Positions 1 through 8,139 are shown, numbered from the stretch's first letter. The stretch is DNA of 64,000 bases from Isoptericola sp. AK164 (GCF_029643425.1 NZ_CP119106.1:2852001-2916000); one strand, 5' to 3'. Translations and numbers: made by a program. The notes: a model not told the origin generated them from the letters alone.

Positions 1-492
1 CACGGCGTGCACGGCGGCACCGTCCCGGCGGTCCGGACCGTCGCCCTCCTCCGGGTCCGAGCGGTACGGCACGACGACGGTCGGGCAGTGGGCGTGCGCG
101 GGCAGCGCCGACGAGACGGTGCCGAGCAGACGCTCGGTGAAGCCGCCCCTGCCGCGCGTCCCGACGACCGCCAGGCACGCGTCGGACGACATCTCGACCA
201 GCACCCCGGCGGCGTCACCGGTGGCGACGGTCCCCTGGACCGGGACGCCGATGCCCTCGACACGGGCCGTGGCTTCGGCGAGCACCGCCTTCGCGCCCTC
301 GGCGATCGCCGTGTCGTCCAGCGCCGCGTACCCGCCGTCCAGCGACGCGGCCGTGAACGACGGCAGCGAGTAGGTGCACACCACGTGCAGGCGCCAGCCG
401 ACCCGTTCGGCATATGCCGCTGCCCAGTCCAGGGCGTGCAGGCTCGGCTCGGAGCCGTCGACCCCCACCAGGACGACCTCAGGACGTGTCAT
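1..492 (-). CDS. Universal stress protein (UspA family), 3' end cut by window edge
   Basis: The minus-strand frame begins with ATG at 492, preceded by a strong GAGGGAGG ribosome binding site, and runs off the left edge. The protein opens with a VVLVGVDGSEPS strand-loop typical of Usp domains. Near residue 130 it shows the nucleotide-binding pattern G-x2-G-x9-G-T/S, visible as GTRG followed nine residues later by GTVSS. Family members are cytoplasmic, bind ATP and accumulate under stress. The beginning and most of one Usp domain are present; whether a second domain follows cannot be seen. Confidence 0.9.
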   Translation of the reverse strand, partial: MTRPEVVLVGVDGSEPSLHALDWAAAYAERVGWRLHVVCTYSLPSFTAASLDGGYAALDDTAIAEGAKAVLAEATARVEGIGVPVQGTVATGDAAGVLVEMSSDACLAVVGTRGRGGFTERLLGTVSSALPAHAHCPTVVVPYRSDPEEGDGPDRRDGAAVHAV

Positions 493-643
493 CTCGCGCC
501 TCCCTCGTACGTCCGGACCTCGGCGTCCGGCGAACCGTGGTTCAAGCCTAGCGAAAGCAGGCCGCAAGACGCAGCAAAGCCGGGCCGTCGGGCGGGGACA
601 GCGCCGAAGACAGCATCCGCGCCGCCACGTCCTGCGCAGAGCA

Positions 644-680
644 CGACGCCCCGGCACTCACGCGGAGTGCCGGGGCGTCG
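644..680 (-). terminator. Intrinsic terminator hairpin after NlpC/P60 gene 1
   Basis: A perfect 15-bp GC-rich stem (644-658 with 666-680) and 7-base loop lie about 20 bases past the stop codon of the NlpC/P60 gene ending at 699. There is no clear U-tract, as is common in high-GC actinobacteria. Confidence 0.8.
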
Positions 681-698
681 GGAGCCGTCGCGGGACGA

Positions 699-1529
699 TC
701 AGCCGGTGACCCGCAGGAAGGTCGGGCTGGACTGCCAGAGGCTGGACTGACGGACGGTCCAGCCACCGGGGCGGGTGGCCTCGATCTGCTGGCCGTTGCC
801 GATGTAGATCGAGATGTGCCCCGGGGACCAGATGAGGTCGCCCGGCTGCGCCTCGGAGGAGGAGATCTGCGTCGTGTTCGAGGCGCTGAGGATCGCGCTC
901 GAGGAGTGCGGCAGCGAGACGCCGACCTGGGCGTAGACGTAGGTCACCAGGCCGGAGCAGTCGAAGCCGGACGGCGAGGCGCCGCCGACGACGTACGGGG
1001 TGCCGAGGTAGCGGGCCGCGATGGACACGACCTGCGAACCGCGCGAGCTGCTGGCCGCGGGGGCCGAGGAGGTCGTGGACTCGCTCGTGCTCGACGACGA
1101 GGAAGAGGACGACGAGGAAGAGGACGAGGTGGAGACCGGCTCGCGCTCGGCGGAGCGGGACGGCGTGGTCTCACGCACGGGCTCCGGCTCGGGCTCCGGC
1201 GCGGCCTTGATGTCGGCCTTCTTGGCGATCTTGGGGGTCACGCGCTCGACGGTGACCTTGGCCCCGGCGTCGACGGTGACCACCGGCGCGCTCTCGAGGG
1301 CCTGCTTGGCCTGGTCGGTCAGCGCACCCAGGTCCACGGTGCTCAGCTTCTTGGCCGCGTCCGAGTCCACCGGTGCCGCGTGCGCGGCGGTCGCGCCGCC
1401 GATCGTCGACACGAGCAGACCACCGGCCGTGGCCATCACGGCGGCGCGACGGCTGGCTGCGGCCGACGGTGCGGTGATGGGGCGGCGGGCGGCCCGGTGC
1501 CGACCGCGCGTGGTGTTGCGTGCGTTCAC
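699..1529 (-). CDS. Secreted NlpC/P60 peptidoglycan endopeptidase (copy 1)
   Basis: The 276-residue protein has an N-terminal signal region (basic residues, hydrophobic stretch about 30-50, likely cut after AHA near 51). An A/P/E-rich linker and a serine-only tract (about 133-150) follow, then a C-terminal NlpC/P60 domain. The catalytic Cys is in GFDCSG (about 191) and the catalytic His in SPGHISIY (about 238). The family cleaves stem-peptide bonds in the cell wall. The GTG at 1529 is preferred because AGGAGAGGG lies just upstream and the start aligns with the paralogue at 1956-2768. Its leader carries a c-di-AMP-type riboswitch, so expression is probably coupled to c-di-AMP and wall homeostasis. 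Confidence 0.93.
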   Translation of the reverse strand: MNARNTTRGRHRAARRPITAPSAAASRRAAVMATAGGLLVSTIGGATAAHAAPVDSDAAKKLSTVDLGALTDQAKQALESAPVVTVDAGAKVTVERVTPKIAKKADIKAAPEPEPEPVRETTPSRSAEREPVSTSSSSSSSSSSSSSTSESTTSSAPAASSSRGSQVVSIAARYLGTPYVVGGASPSGFDCSGLVTYVYAQVGVSLPHSSSAILSASNTTQISSSEAQPGDLIWSPGHISIYIGNGQQIEATRPGGWTVRQSSLWQSSPTFLRVTG

Positions 1530-1544
1530 GTCTTCCCTCTCCTG

Positions 1545-1712
1545 TCCGCCTACGAAGTCAGCTGTCGGGTTCGGGTGGGAGAAATCACCCGGCCCCACGG
1601 TCCGAGAACCGTGGGACTTCACCCCGAGGACACCGTCTCCGGTGCCCAGAAGTGGGTCCCCCGCCCCTGCCTGGGTCTCGGTTCACGACCGGCGGCAGGG
1701 CTCGGCGTCCGG
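1545..1712 (-). ncRNA. c-di-AMP (ydaO-yuaA type) riboswitch, copy 1
   Basis: Read on the minus strand, the leader contains the blocks known for the ydaO/yuaA class in the right order: GCCGAG, GGGGGACCCA, CGGGGTGAAGTCC, then CCCGAACCCGACAGC and the terminal CGTAGGCGG. A variable G/C hairpin lies between blocks. The family binds cyclic di-AMP and in actinobacteria is found upstream of rpf and NlpC/P60 wall-hydrolase genes, usually switching expression off when ligand is bound. The aptamer ends only about 16 bases before the GTG start. The outer boundaries are approximate. Confidence 0.88.
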
Positions 1713-1747
1713 TCGAGGTCCGGCAGAATGCTCCACCGAACGCCTGA

Positions 1748-1787
1748 ACCGTATCTGATACGCGGCGCCATGTCACGTTTCGATCAC
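1748..1787 (-). promoter_or_regulatory. Promoter and direct-repeat box of NlpC/P60 copy 1
   Basis: On the minus strand GTGAT-N6-GTGAC (1787-1772) is followed, 17 bases after the apparent -35 GTGACA (1776-1771), by a -10-like TACGGT (1753-1748). The same arrangement with identical spacing recurs upstream of copy 2. The period-11 direct repeat resembles sites of the MtrA response regulator, which controls wall hydrolases in actinobacteria; that assignment is inference. Confidence 0.55.
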
Positions 1788-1894
1788 GATCCCGGGCCGA
1801 GCGCGTTCCGCGGGCCCCGAATCGGCGTCTGGACGGCCCGCTGAGCGCTTCAGGGAGCGCTCGCGCCCCTGTCTCCGCGAGACCCCTGGACGGA

Positions 1895-1940
1895 CGACAG
1901 AGGGCCCTGTCGCGCTTCGGCGCGACAGGGCCCTCTGTCG
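1895..1940 (-). terminator. Strong hairpin terminator after NlpC/P60 gene 2
   Basis: A perfect 21-bp inverted repeat (1895-1915 with 1920-1940) closed by a TTCG tetraloop sits 16 bases downstream of the stop of the gene ending at 1956. It insulates copy 2 from the promoter of copy 1. Confidence 0.9.
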
Positions 1941-1955
1941 TGGAGTCCGGCTGCC

Positions 1956-2768
1956 TCAGCCGACCCGGATGAAGGTCGGGTTGGACTGCCAGATGTTGCG
2001 GAACTGGACGGTCTTGCCCGGACGCGGGGCGTCGATCTGGGTGTTGCCGCCCGCGTAGATCGCGATGTGGCCCGGGGACCAGATGAGGTCGCCCGGCTGC
2101 GCGGCGGCCCGGGAGACGACGGTGCCGGCGTAGCGCTGGTCCGAGGACGAGCGCGGCAGCGAGATGCCGACCTGCGCGAAGACGTACTGGGTGAACCCGG
2201 AGCAGTCGAAGCCGGAGGGGGTCGTGCCGCCGGAGACGTACGGGACGCCGACGTAGCGCGAGGCGACGGAGATGACCGAGGAGCCGACGGCGGAGGCCGG
2301 GACAGAGGAGGCGGAGCTCGAGGACTCGGTCGTGCTCGACGAGGAGGTCGAGGACGACGAGGAGGACGTCGAGACCGACTCCCGCTCGCCGGAACGCGAC
2401 GGGGTGGTCTCGCGCACGGGCTCCGGCTCGGGCTCCGGCGCGGCCTTGATGTCGGCCTTCTCGGCGATCTTCGGAGTCACGCGCTCGACGGTGACCTTGG
2501 CCTCGGCGTCGACCGTGACCACCGGCGCCGCCTCCAGGGCCTGCTTGGCCTGGTCGGTCAGCGCACCCAGGTCCACGGTGCTCAGCTTCTTGGCCGCGTC
2601 CGAGTCCACCGGTGCCGCGTGCGCGGCGGTCGCCCCGCCGATCGTCGACACGAGCAGACCACCAGCGGTCGCCACCACAGCAGCCCGACGGCCGGCGGCC
2701 GCGGAGGGGGCCGCCATCATCGGGCGGCGGGCGGCGCGGTGCTTACCGCGCATGCTGCGAGCAGTCAC
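1956..2768 (-). CDS. Secreted NlpC/P60 peptidoglycan endopeptidase (copy 2)
   Basis: This 270-residue paralogue of the preceding gene is nearly identical through the signal peptide and linker (about residues 15-130) but diverges in the serine-rich spacer and in parts of the catalytic domain. The Cys lies in GFDCSGFTQYV and the His in SPGHIAIYAG. I chose GTG at 2768 over a TTG six bases upstream because the GGAGAGG binding site has correct spacing only for GTG. The duplicated promoter, riboswitch and coding region indicate a tandem duplication of the whole unit followed by divergence of the catalytic half. Confidence 0.92.
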   Translation of the reverse strand: MTARSMRGKHRAARRPMMAAPSAAAGRRAAVVATAGGLLVSTIGGATAAHAAPVDSDAAKKLSTVDLGALTDQAKQALEAAPVVTVDAEAKVTVERVTPKIAEKADIKAAPEPEPEPVRETTPSRSGERESVSTSSSSSSTSSSSTTESSSSASSVPASAVGSSVISVASRYVGVPYVSGGTTPSGFDCSGFTQYVFAQVGISLPRSSSDQRYAGTVVSRAAAQPGDLIWSPGHIAIYAGGNTQIDAPRPGKTVQFRNIWQSNPTFIRVG

Positions 2769-2782
2769 GTTCAACCTCTCCG

Positions 2783-2957
2783 TTCGCCTACGAGGTCAGC
2801 TGTCGGGTTCGGGTGGGAGAAATCACCCGGCCCCACGGTCCGAGGACCGTGGGACTTCACCCCGAGGACACCGTCTCCGGTGCCCGGAAGTGGGTCCCCC
2901 GCCCCTGCCGTGCGGTCATCCGTGGGAGCCGGGGCGGTGACAGGGTTCGGCGTCCGT
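2783..2957 (-). ncRNA. c-di-AMP (ydaO-yuaA type) riboswitch, copy 2
   Basis: The minus-strand leader repeats the conserved blocks of copy 1: GCCGAACCC, GGGGGACCCAC, CGGGGTGAAGTCC, CCCGAACCCGACAGC and CGTAGGCG. Sequence between the blocks varies while the hairpin around the CCGTGG/CCACGG arms is kept. Position and order match the ydaO class. Boundaries are approximate. Confidence 0.88.
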
Positions 2958-2995
2958 CCCGGCACTCGCGCAAGACACTTGCGTGAGCGTGTCCG

Positions 2996-3035
2996 ACCGT
3001 ACCGGAACCCCCTAGGGATGTCACGTTCCGATCAC
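2996..3035 (-). promoter_or_regulatory. Promoter and direct-repeat box of NlpC/P60 copy 2
   Basis: GTGAT-N6-GTGAC (3035-3020), -35 GTGACA (3024-3019), a 17-base spacer and -10 TACGGT (3001-2996) repeat the arrangement seen upstream of copy 1, although much of the surrounding sequence differs. Confidence 0.55.
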
Positions 3036-3044
3036 GGATCGCGG

Positions 3045-3746
3045 TCAGCGCGCCGCGACGAACAGGTGCTTGGCCAGGTCCTCGGGCAGCTCGAGCGCAC
3101 CGTCGCCGTCGGCGGTGCGCACGACGTAGTCGTCCCCCGCCCGCTCGACCTCGATGCTCACCCCGGGCAGCAGGCCCGCGTCGGAGAGCCGCTCGAGGAA
3201 CTCGTCGTCGACCTGCACCGGCTCGGCGATGCGCTGCAGCACGACCGCGGCGCCGTCGTCGGGGACCGTCTGCAGGAAGAGCGGCAGGGACTGCACGCCC
3301 TCGAGGAACGGCATCTCCTCGTACTGCTCCCCGAGCTCGGACAGGCCGGGGATCGGGTTCCCGTACGGGTCGTGGTGCGGGTGGTCGAGCAGCGTCACGA
3401 GACGACGCTCGACCAGGTCGCTCATGACGTGCTCCCAGCGGCAGGCCTCGTTGTGCACCTGCGGCCAGTCGAGCTTGATCACGTCCGTCAGCAGACGCTC
3501 GGCGAGCCGGTGCTTGCGCATGACCCGTACCGCCTTCTCCTGACCGTCCGCGGTGAGCTCGAGGTGGCGGTCGCCCGTGACGACGACGAGACCGTCCCGC
3601 TCCATCCGCGCGACCGTCTGGGAGACGGTCGGTCCCGAGTGGCCCAGGCGCTCCGCGATCCGGGCGCGCAGCGGCGTGATGCCTTCCTCACCCAGCTCGT
3701 AGATCGTCTTGAGATACATCTCGGTGGTGTCGATCAGGTCCGTCAC
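3045..3746 (-). CDS. ideR: Iron-dependent transcriptional regulator, DtxR/IdeR family
   Basis: The 233-residue protein has a winged helix (about 1-73), a dimerisation/metal domain (about 74-140) and a C-terminal SH3-like domain, matching IdeR/DtxR rather than the shorter MntR type. Metal ligands fall at the classic numbers: Met10, Cys102, Glu105 and His106 (in ACRWEHVMS), and His79, Glu83 and His98 for the ancillary site. With Fe2+ such proteins repress siderophore and iron-uptake genes and activate storage. The GTG start at 3746 follows GGGAGTGGAC. It is divergent from serC with only 39 bases between the starts. Confidence 0.94.
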   Translation of the reverse strand: MTDLIDTTEMYLKTIYELGEEGITPLRARIAERLGHSGPTVSQTVARMERDGLVVVTGDRHLELTADGQEKAVRVMRKHRLAERLLTDVIKLDWPQVHNEACRWEHVMSDLVERRLVTLLDHPHHDPYGNPIPGLSELGEQYEEMPFLEGVQSLPLFLQTVPDDGAAVVLQRIAEPVQVDDEFLERLSDAGLLPGVSIEVERAGDDYVVRTADGDGALELPEDLAKHLFVAAR

Positions 3747-3773
3747 GTCCACTCCCGTCTTGAGGCCCGGGCC

Positions 3774-3779
3774 TAGTCT
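3774..3779 (+). promoter_or_regulatory. -10 element for leaderless serC transcript
   Basis: TAGTCT ends 6 bases before the ATG at 3786 and no ribosome binding site lies between them, so transcription probably starts at the start codon. Confidence 0.5.
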
Positions 3780-3785
3780 ATTCGC

Positions 3786-4910
3786 ATGACCCTCCAGATC
3801 CCTGCGTCGATGCTGCCCGCGGACGGCCGCTTCGGAGCCGGCCCGTCCAAGGTCCGCACCGGCCAGGTCGACGCCCTCGTCGCGGCCGGCGACCCCGCAC
3901 GGCCGGTGCTGGGCACCTCGCACCGCCAGGCCCCGGTCAAGGACCTCGTGCGACGGGTGCGCACGGGCCTGACCGAGCTCTTCGCCCTGCCCGACGGTTA
4001 CGAGGTTGCCCTCGGCAACGGCGGGTCGACCGCCTTCTGGGAGGTCGCGACGGCCTCGCTGGTGCGGCACCGGGCCCAGCACGCGGTGTTCGGCGAGTTC
4101 GGCGGCAAGTTCGCCGCGGCCACGGCGCGGGCACCGTTCCTCGCCGACCCCGAGGTCGTCGAGGCCGCGCCGGGCGGCGTCGCGTACCTCACGCCGTCGG
4201 ACGCCGTGGACGTCTACGCCACCCCGCACAACGAGACGTCGACGGGCGCGATGGCGCCGGTGCGGCGCCCGGCGGGCGACGCGCTCGTCCTCACCGACGC
4301 CACCTCGGGCGCCGGCGCCCTGCCGGTCGACCTGCACGAGACCGACGTCTACTACTTCGGGCCGCAGAAGGCGTTCGCGGCCGACGGCGGCCTGTGGCTC
4401 GCGCTGCTCTCCCCGGCGGCGGTCGCACGCGCCGCCGAGGTCGAGACGGCCGGCGACGGCCGGTGGGTGCCGGAGTTCCTGTCGCTGACGACGGCGCTGG
4501 ACAACTCGCGCAAGGACCAGACGCTGAACACGCCGGCGGTCGGCACGCTCGTGATGCTCGCCGACCAGGTCGAGTGGCTGCTGGAGCACGGCGGCCTGGA
4601 CTGGTCGGTGCGTCGCTGCGAGCGCTCGGCCGAGCACCTCTACGACTGGGCCGCCGACCGTGACTGGGCGACACCGTTCGTGGCCGACCCCGCGGAGCGC
4701 TCCACGGTGGTGGGCACGATCGACCTGGACGAGACGATCGACGCCTCGGCCGTCGTCGACCACCTGCGCGCGAACGGGGTCTACGACGTCTTCCCGTACC
4801 GCAAGCTGGGGCGCAACCAGCTGCGCGTCGGCATGTTCCCCGCGGTCGACCCCGACGACGTCGCGGCACTGACGGCGTGCGTCGACCACGTCGTCGCCCG
4901 TCTCACCTGA
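3786..4910 (+). CDS. serC: Phosphoserine aminotransferase
   Basis: The 374-residue protein catalyses transamination of 3-phosphohydroxypyruvate with glutamate in serine biosynthesis. It starts MTLQIPASMLPADGRFG followed by GPSKVR, the signature of the actinobacterial SerC group. The PLP-binding lysine is Lys195 in YYFGPQKAF, and an ATSGAGALP segment lies just before it. The length fits the family. The gene stands alone, divergent from the iron regulator and convergent with the MFS gene. Confidence 0.95.
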   Translation: MTLQIPASMLPADGRFGAGPSKVRTGQVDALVAAGDPARPVLGTSHRQAPVKDLVRRVRTGLTELFALPDGYEVALGNGGSTAFWEVATASLVRHRAQHAVFGEFGGKFAAATARAPFLADPEVVEAAPGGVAYLTPSDAVDVYATPHNETSTGAMAPVRRPAGDALVLTDATSGAGALPVDLHETDVYYFGPQKAFAADGGLWLALLSPAAVARAAEVETAGDGRWVPEFLSLTTALDNSRKDQTLNTPAVGTLVMLADQVEWLLEHGGLDWSVRRCERSAEHLYDWAADRDWATPFVADPAERSTVVGTIDLDETIDASAVVDHLRANGVYDVFPYRKLGRNQLRVGMFPAVDPDDVAALTACVDHVVARLT

Positions 4911-4964
4911 CGAGTCCCTCCGGAGACCCACCCGGACCGCCCGCTCGCCTCGCGGCGACGGCGG

Positions 4965-6302
4965 TCAGGCGGCGCGGGCGCGCTCCGGCGTCGGTGTCGG
5001 CGGGGCGTCCGTCGGCGGGGACTCCGGCGTCGTGCCCGACGGCGCGTCGAGGTAGACGACCTCCAGGTGCGGACGACGGCGCAGCCGGTACCGCACGCTG
5101 ACCCGCCACGACCGGCGGGCCCAGACGGTCGCCGCCAGCGCCACCGCGAACGTCGTGATCGACCCGACGAGGATCGACCAGCGGGGACCGAAGGCCTCGC
5201 CGATCCAGCCGACGATCGGCGAGCCGATCGGCGTCGAGCCGAGGAACACCATCATGTAGAGCGCCATGACGCGTCCGCGCATCACCGGGTCGATGGAGGT
5301 CTGGATGGTGGAGTTCGCGGCGGTCATCATCGTCAGCGCGGACAGGCCGACCGGGATGGTCGTCACGGCGAACAGCCAGTAGGTCGGCATGAGGGCGTTG
5401 ACGGCCGTGGCGATCGCGAAGGCGAAGGCCGCACCGATCACGAGGCGGACCCGCGGTCGCTCGCGGCGGGCCGCCAGCAGCGCTCCGGCCAGGGACCCGA
5501 TCGCCAGCACGGAGCCGAGCAGCCCGAACTCGCCGGCGCCCCGGTCGAACTCGACCCGCGCCATCATCGCGCTCGTCAGCTGGAAGTTGAGGCCGAAGGT
5601 GGACACGACGGCCATGACGACCATGATCACCATGATGTCCGAGCGTCCGCGCACGTAGCGCAGGCCCTCCACGATCTGCCCCTTGCCCCGCGGTGCGCGG
5701 TCCCGGACCCACATCGCGGCGGGGCGCATCAGCGCGACGGCCGCGATCGTGGCGGCGAAGGTGAGTCCGTTGACGACGAACACCCACCCGGGGCCGACGG
5801 CGGCGATGAGCAGCCCGGCGGCTCCGGGCCCGATCAGCCGGGCGGCGTTGAAGGAGGCGCTGTTGAGACCCACCGCGTTGGACAGCCGCTCGGGGGGCAC
5901 GAGCTCGGCGACGAACGTCTGGCGCGCGGGGTTGTCGAAGGCGGTGGCGACACCGAGGCCGAGGGCGAACGCGTAGACGTGCCAGAGCTCGGCGGAGCCG
6001 GACAGCACGAGCACGCCGAGGCCGAGGGCCAGCACCCCCATCGAGCCCTGCGTGGCCATGAGGAGACCGCGGCGGGGCAGCCGGTCCGCGAGGAGCCCGG
6101 TCCAGGGCCCGATGAGCAGGAACGGCAGGAACTGCAGGGCGGTGGTGATGCCGACGGCGACGCCGGACTCGTCCGTCAGCACGGTCAGCACGAGCCAGTC
6201 CTGGGCGATGCGCTGCATCCACGTGCCGACGTTGGCGACGAGCGCAGCGCCGAACCACAGGCGGTAGTTCGGATAGCGGAGGGAGGTGAAGGTGGCACTC
6301 AT
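4965..6302 (-). CDS. MFS transporter (probable drug/metabolite exporter)
   Basis: The 445-residue protein has about 12 hydrophobic segments and the MFS loop motif between helices 2 and 3 (GLLADRLPRRG). Its N-terminus (SLRYPNYRLWFGA) is typical of the MFS_3/EntS-like group of exporters. I use ATG at 6302 because the protein begins there in family style (MSATFTSLRYPNY); the open frame continues upstream to 6416, overlapping the divergent promoter. No clear ribosome binding site is seen. The substrate is unknown. Confidence 0.88.
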   Translation of the reverse strand: MSATFTSLRYPNYRLWFGAALVANVGTWMQRIAQDWLVLTVLTDESGVAVGITTALQFLPFLLIGPWTGLLADRLPRRGLLMATQGSMGVLALGLGVLVLSGSAELWHVYAFALGLGVATAFDNPARQTFVAELVPPERLSNAVGLNSASFNAARLIGPGAAGLLIAAVGPGWVFVVNGLTFAATIAAVALMRPAAMWVRDRAPRGKGQIVEGLRYVRGRSDIMVIMVVMAVVSTFGLNFQLTSAMMARVEFDRGAGEFGLLGSVLAIGSLAGALLAARRERPRVRLVIGAAFAFAIATAVNALMPTYWLFAVTTIPVGLSALTMMTAANSTIQTSIDPVMRGRVMALYMMVFLGSTPIGSPIVGWIGEAFGPRWSILVGSITTFAVALAATVWARRSWRVSVRYRLRRRPHLEVVYLDAPSGTTPESPPTDAPPTPTPERARAA

Positions 6303-6374
6303 CAGCGCCCCGGTCAACCATCCGGGCACGTCAGGTATTCCCGAGGGGGGTTCGGTCCGGTTCGTCCGTTCCAC

Positions 6375-6380
6375 TACCCT
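6375..6380 (+). promoter_or_regulatory. -10 element for leaderless small gene
   Basis: TACCCT ends 7 bases before the GTG at 6388 with no ribosome binding site between, as in other leaderless starts in this window. Confidence 0.4.
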
Positions 6381-6387
6381 GTCGGGC

Positions 6388-6855
6388 GTGCGCACCGAAA
6401 TGACTCTTGCAGACACCCTTCACACCCTCGGCCTGCTCGGCGGCGCGACGCTGCCCCGCTTCGTCACCGACGTCACCGGGCAGGGTGACGTCCTCGAGGT
6501 CGTCGCCGACGCCCGTGCCGTCAACGGCCTCCCCGGCCCCCTGAAGATGGCGACCCGCCTCGTCCCGGCGGTGCGGTCCACGCTCCGCGTCGAGGAGTTC
6601 GACGGAGGCGTCGCACTGCTGAGCGTCGACGCCTCCGCGGGCGGCCTGCCGGCCCACAAGCTGCTGGGTCTGGCCAAGAGCCGGATCGAGTCGGTCCTGG
6701 CCGCCAAGGGTCTCCCGGCCGGCTCGGTCGAGATCCGCCCCGACGCCCGGATCGCGCTGGACGTGCAGCGGCTCGTCGAGAACCGGCACCCGGGCACCAC
6801 GGTCACCAACCTGGCCTTCACGGACGGCCGGGTGGCCTTCGACACGGCGGCCTGA
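6388..6855 (+). CDS. Hypothetical protein, 155 residues
   Basis: I do not recognise this family. The protein is soluble, rich in Ala, Leu, Val and Arg, with no signal peptide or membrane segment. It has alternating hydrophobic strands (TLRVEEFDGGVALLSVDA, then SVEIRPDARIALDVQ) that suggest a small alpha/beta or SRPBCC-like fold. The GTG at 6388 fits a leaderless transcript; ATG at 6400 is the alternative. Codon use is like its neighbours, so it is likely a real gene. It ends 46 bases before a perfect palindrome. Confidence 0.65.
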   Translation: MRTEMTLADTLHTLGLLGGATLPRFVTDVTGQGDVLEVVADARAVNGLPGPLKMATRLVPAVRSTLRVEEFDGGVALLSVDASAGGLPAHKLLGLAKSRIESVLAAKGLPAGSVEIRPDARIALDVQRLVENRHPGTTVTNLAFTDGRVAFDTAA

Positions 6856-6900
6856 CACCCGCCGACTCGGTCACCCGACCCACGCCTCGCTGCGCCTCGT

Positions 6901-6964
6901 CGCTGTGGGCATGAAATATGCAGCCTCGCATCGATGCGAGGCTGCATATTTCATGCCCACAGCG
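6901..6964. repeat. Perfect 64-bp palindrome (type A element, copy 1)
   Basis: Bases 6901-6932 are exactly the reverse complement of 6933-6964, with no central spacer. The outer 20 bases recur at 48823-48879, so this is a dispersed palindromic element. It lies between two convergent genes and could also terminate both transcripts. Confidence 0.85.
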
Positions 6965-7022
6965 TGGCGGGGCGGGCAGCAGGGACGACGGCGGCGGGGA
7001 CGACGGCGGCAGGCCTCCGGCG

Positions 7023-8126
7023 CTAGCTGACGGTCGCGGGCAGCAGCTCGAGCTCCTCGCCGTGCTCCTCGATGAAGGAGATCGCCTCGCCGTCGCCGAT
7101 CGCCGTCATCAGCCTCGTCAGCGGGTCCTCGTCCAGCACCACGATGGACTGGCCGTCGGCGGAGCGGCCCGTCCCCTCGTACGGCGCGGTCATGAACACC
7201 ACGTCGTTGGTGGAGACCTCCGAGGCCTGGTCGAACAGCTCCTGCATGCGGTCGATCGTCAGCTCGTCGTCCGCCGCGACCGACTCGCTCACCGTCTCGA
7301 AGAACCGGGTCATCTTCACCGGGTCGCGCCGGTTGTTGTTGACCTTGCCCAGGATCGCGCGCATCCAGTTCTGCTGACGCTGCACACGGCCGAAGTCCCC
7401 GTTCGACAGGCCGTACCGCTGGCGGGTGTAGGCGAGGGCCTCCTCGCCGCTCATCATGTGCACGCCCGCGGAGAAGAACACGTCGTCGCCGTCGCCGATG
7501 TCCTCGGGCACACGGATCCGGACGCCGTCCAGGGCGTCGGTCATGTTCACGAACGAGTCGAAGTCCGTCACCACGAAGTGGTCGATCCGGACGTCGGTGA
7601 GCTGCTCGACCGTCTGGATCATCAACGACGGACCACCGTACGAGAACGCGGCGTTGACCTTCGCGTGACCGTGCCCGGGGATCTCGACCCACGAGTCGCG
7701 GGGGATGGAGATCACCACGGCGTTCTCCCGGTCCGCCGGGAGGTGCACGAGCATGATGGCGTCGGTGCGCTGGGCGCCGGCCTCCCACTGCGACGGGTCG
7801 CCGGCCGAGATCCGCGAGTCCGACCCGAGCACCAGGAAGTTGACGTCGGTGAGCTCGTCCTCGGCCGTCGGCGAGGGCTGGGCCGGCTCCGGCCGCTCGC
7901 TGATCTCGGCGAACGGGTCGCCGAGCCTCTCGACGTTCTCGTCCAGACGCTGCTGGAACCACCACATCCCGCCGAACGCCGTCCCGGCCAGGACGGCGAC
8001 CAGCACGCCGACGACGACCAGCGCCCGCGACGTGGTGCTCATCCCCCGTCGTCGCCTCGCGTGCCGCTGCGGCGGCGGGTCGTCGGGAACTCCGGGCACC
8101 AGCGGCTCGCGAGGGGTGTGGGTCAC
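7023..8126 (-). CDS. LytR-CpsA-Psr (LCP) family cell-wall glycopolymer ligase
   Basis: The 367-residue protein has a proline/arginine-rich cytoplasmic N-terminus, one transmembrane segment (about 30-52) and an extracellular LCP domain. Conserved LCP features include NFLVLGSDSR, AIMLVHLPADRENAVVISIPRDSWVEI, AFSYGG and the RQRYGLSNGDFGRVQRQQNW segment with its Arg/Asp residues. The family transfers undecaprenyl-linked polymers to peptidoglycan or arabinogalactan-like acceptors. The GTG at 8126 fits a leaderless transcript. It heads the polysaccharide region and is divergent from a glycosyltransferase. Confidence 0.92.
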   Translation of the reverse strand: MTHTPREPLVPGVPDDPPPQRHARRRRGMSTTSRALVVVGVLVAVLAGTAFGGMWWFQQRLDENVERLGDPFAEISERPEPAQPSPTAEDELTDVNFLVLGSDSRISAGDPSQWEAGAQRTDAIMLVHLPADRENAVVISIPRDSWVEIPGHGHAKVNAAFSYGGPSLMIQTVEQLTDVRIDHFVVTDFDSFVNMTDALDGVRIRVPEDIGDGDDVFFSAGVHMMSGEEALAYTRQRYGLSNGDFGRVQRQQNWMRAILGKVNNNRRDPVKMTRFFETVSESVAADDELTIDRMQELFDQASEVSTNDVVFMTAPYEGTGRSADGQSIVVLDEDPLTRLMTAIGDGEAISFIEEHGEELELLPATVS

Positions 8127-8133
8127 AGCGCAG

Positions 8134-8139
8134 ATCTTA
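8134..8139 (-). promoter_or_regulatory. -10 element for leaderless LCP gene
   Basis: On the minus strand TAAGAT is followed by 7 bases and then the GTG start at 8126. Confidence 0.55.

Noticed and set aside
1102-1140. Serine-only tract in the NlpC/P60 gene as a possible assembly error
   Set aside because: The paralogue has a similar though shorter tract, and the frame is preserved on both sides, so a low-complexity linker is the simpler reading.
3747-4931. Upstream extension of the iron regulator frame to 628 residues
   Set aside because: The extension lies antisense to serC and has shadow composition. The true start is the GTG at 3746 with a binding site and a protein that matches IdeR residue numbering.
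6901-6964. The 64-bp palindrome as an ordinary terminator only
   Set aside because: Termination is possible, but the shared 20-base end at 48823 shows it belongs to a repeat family.
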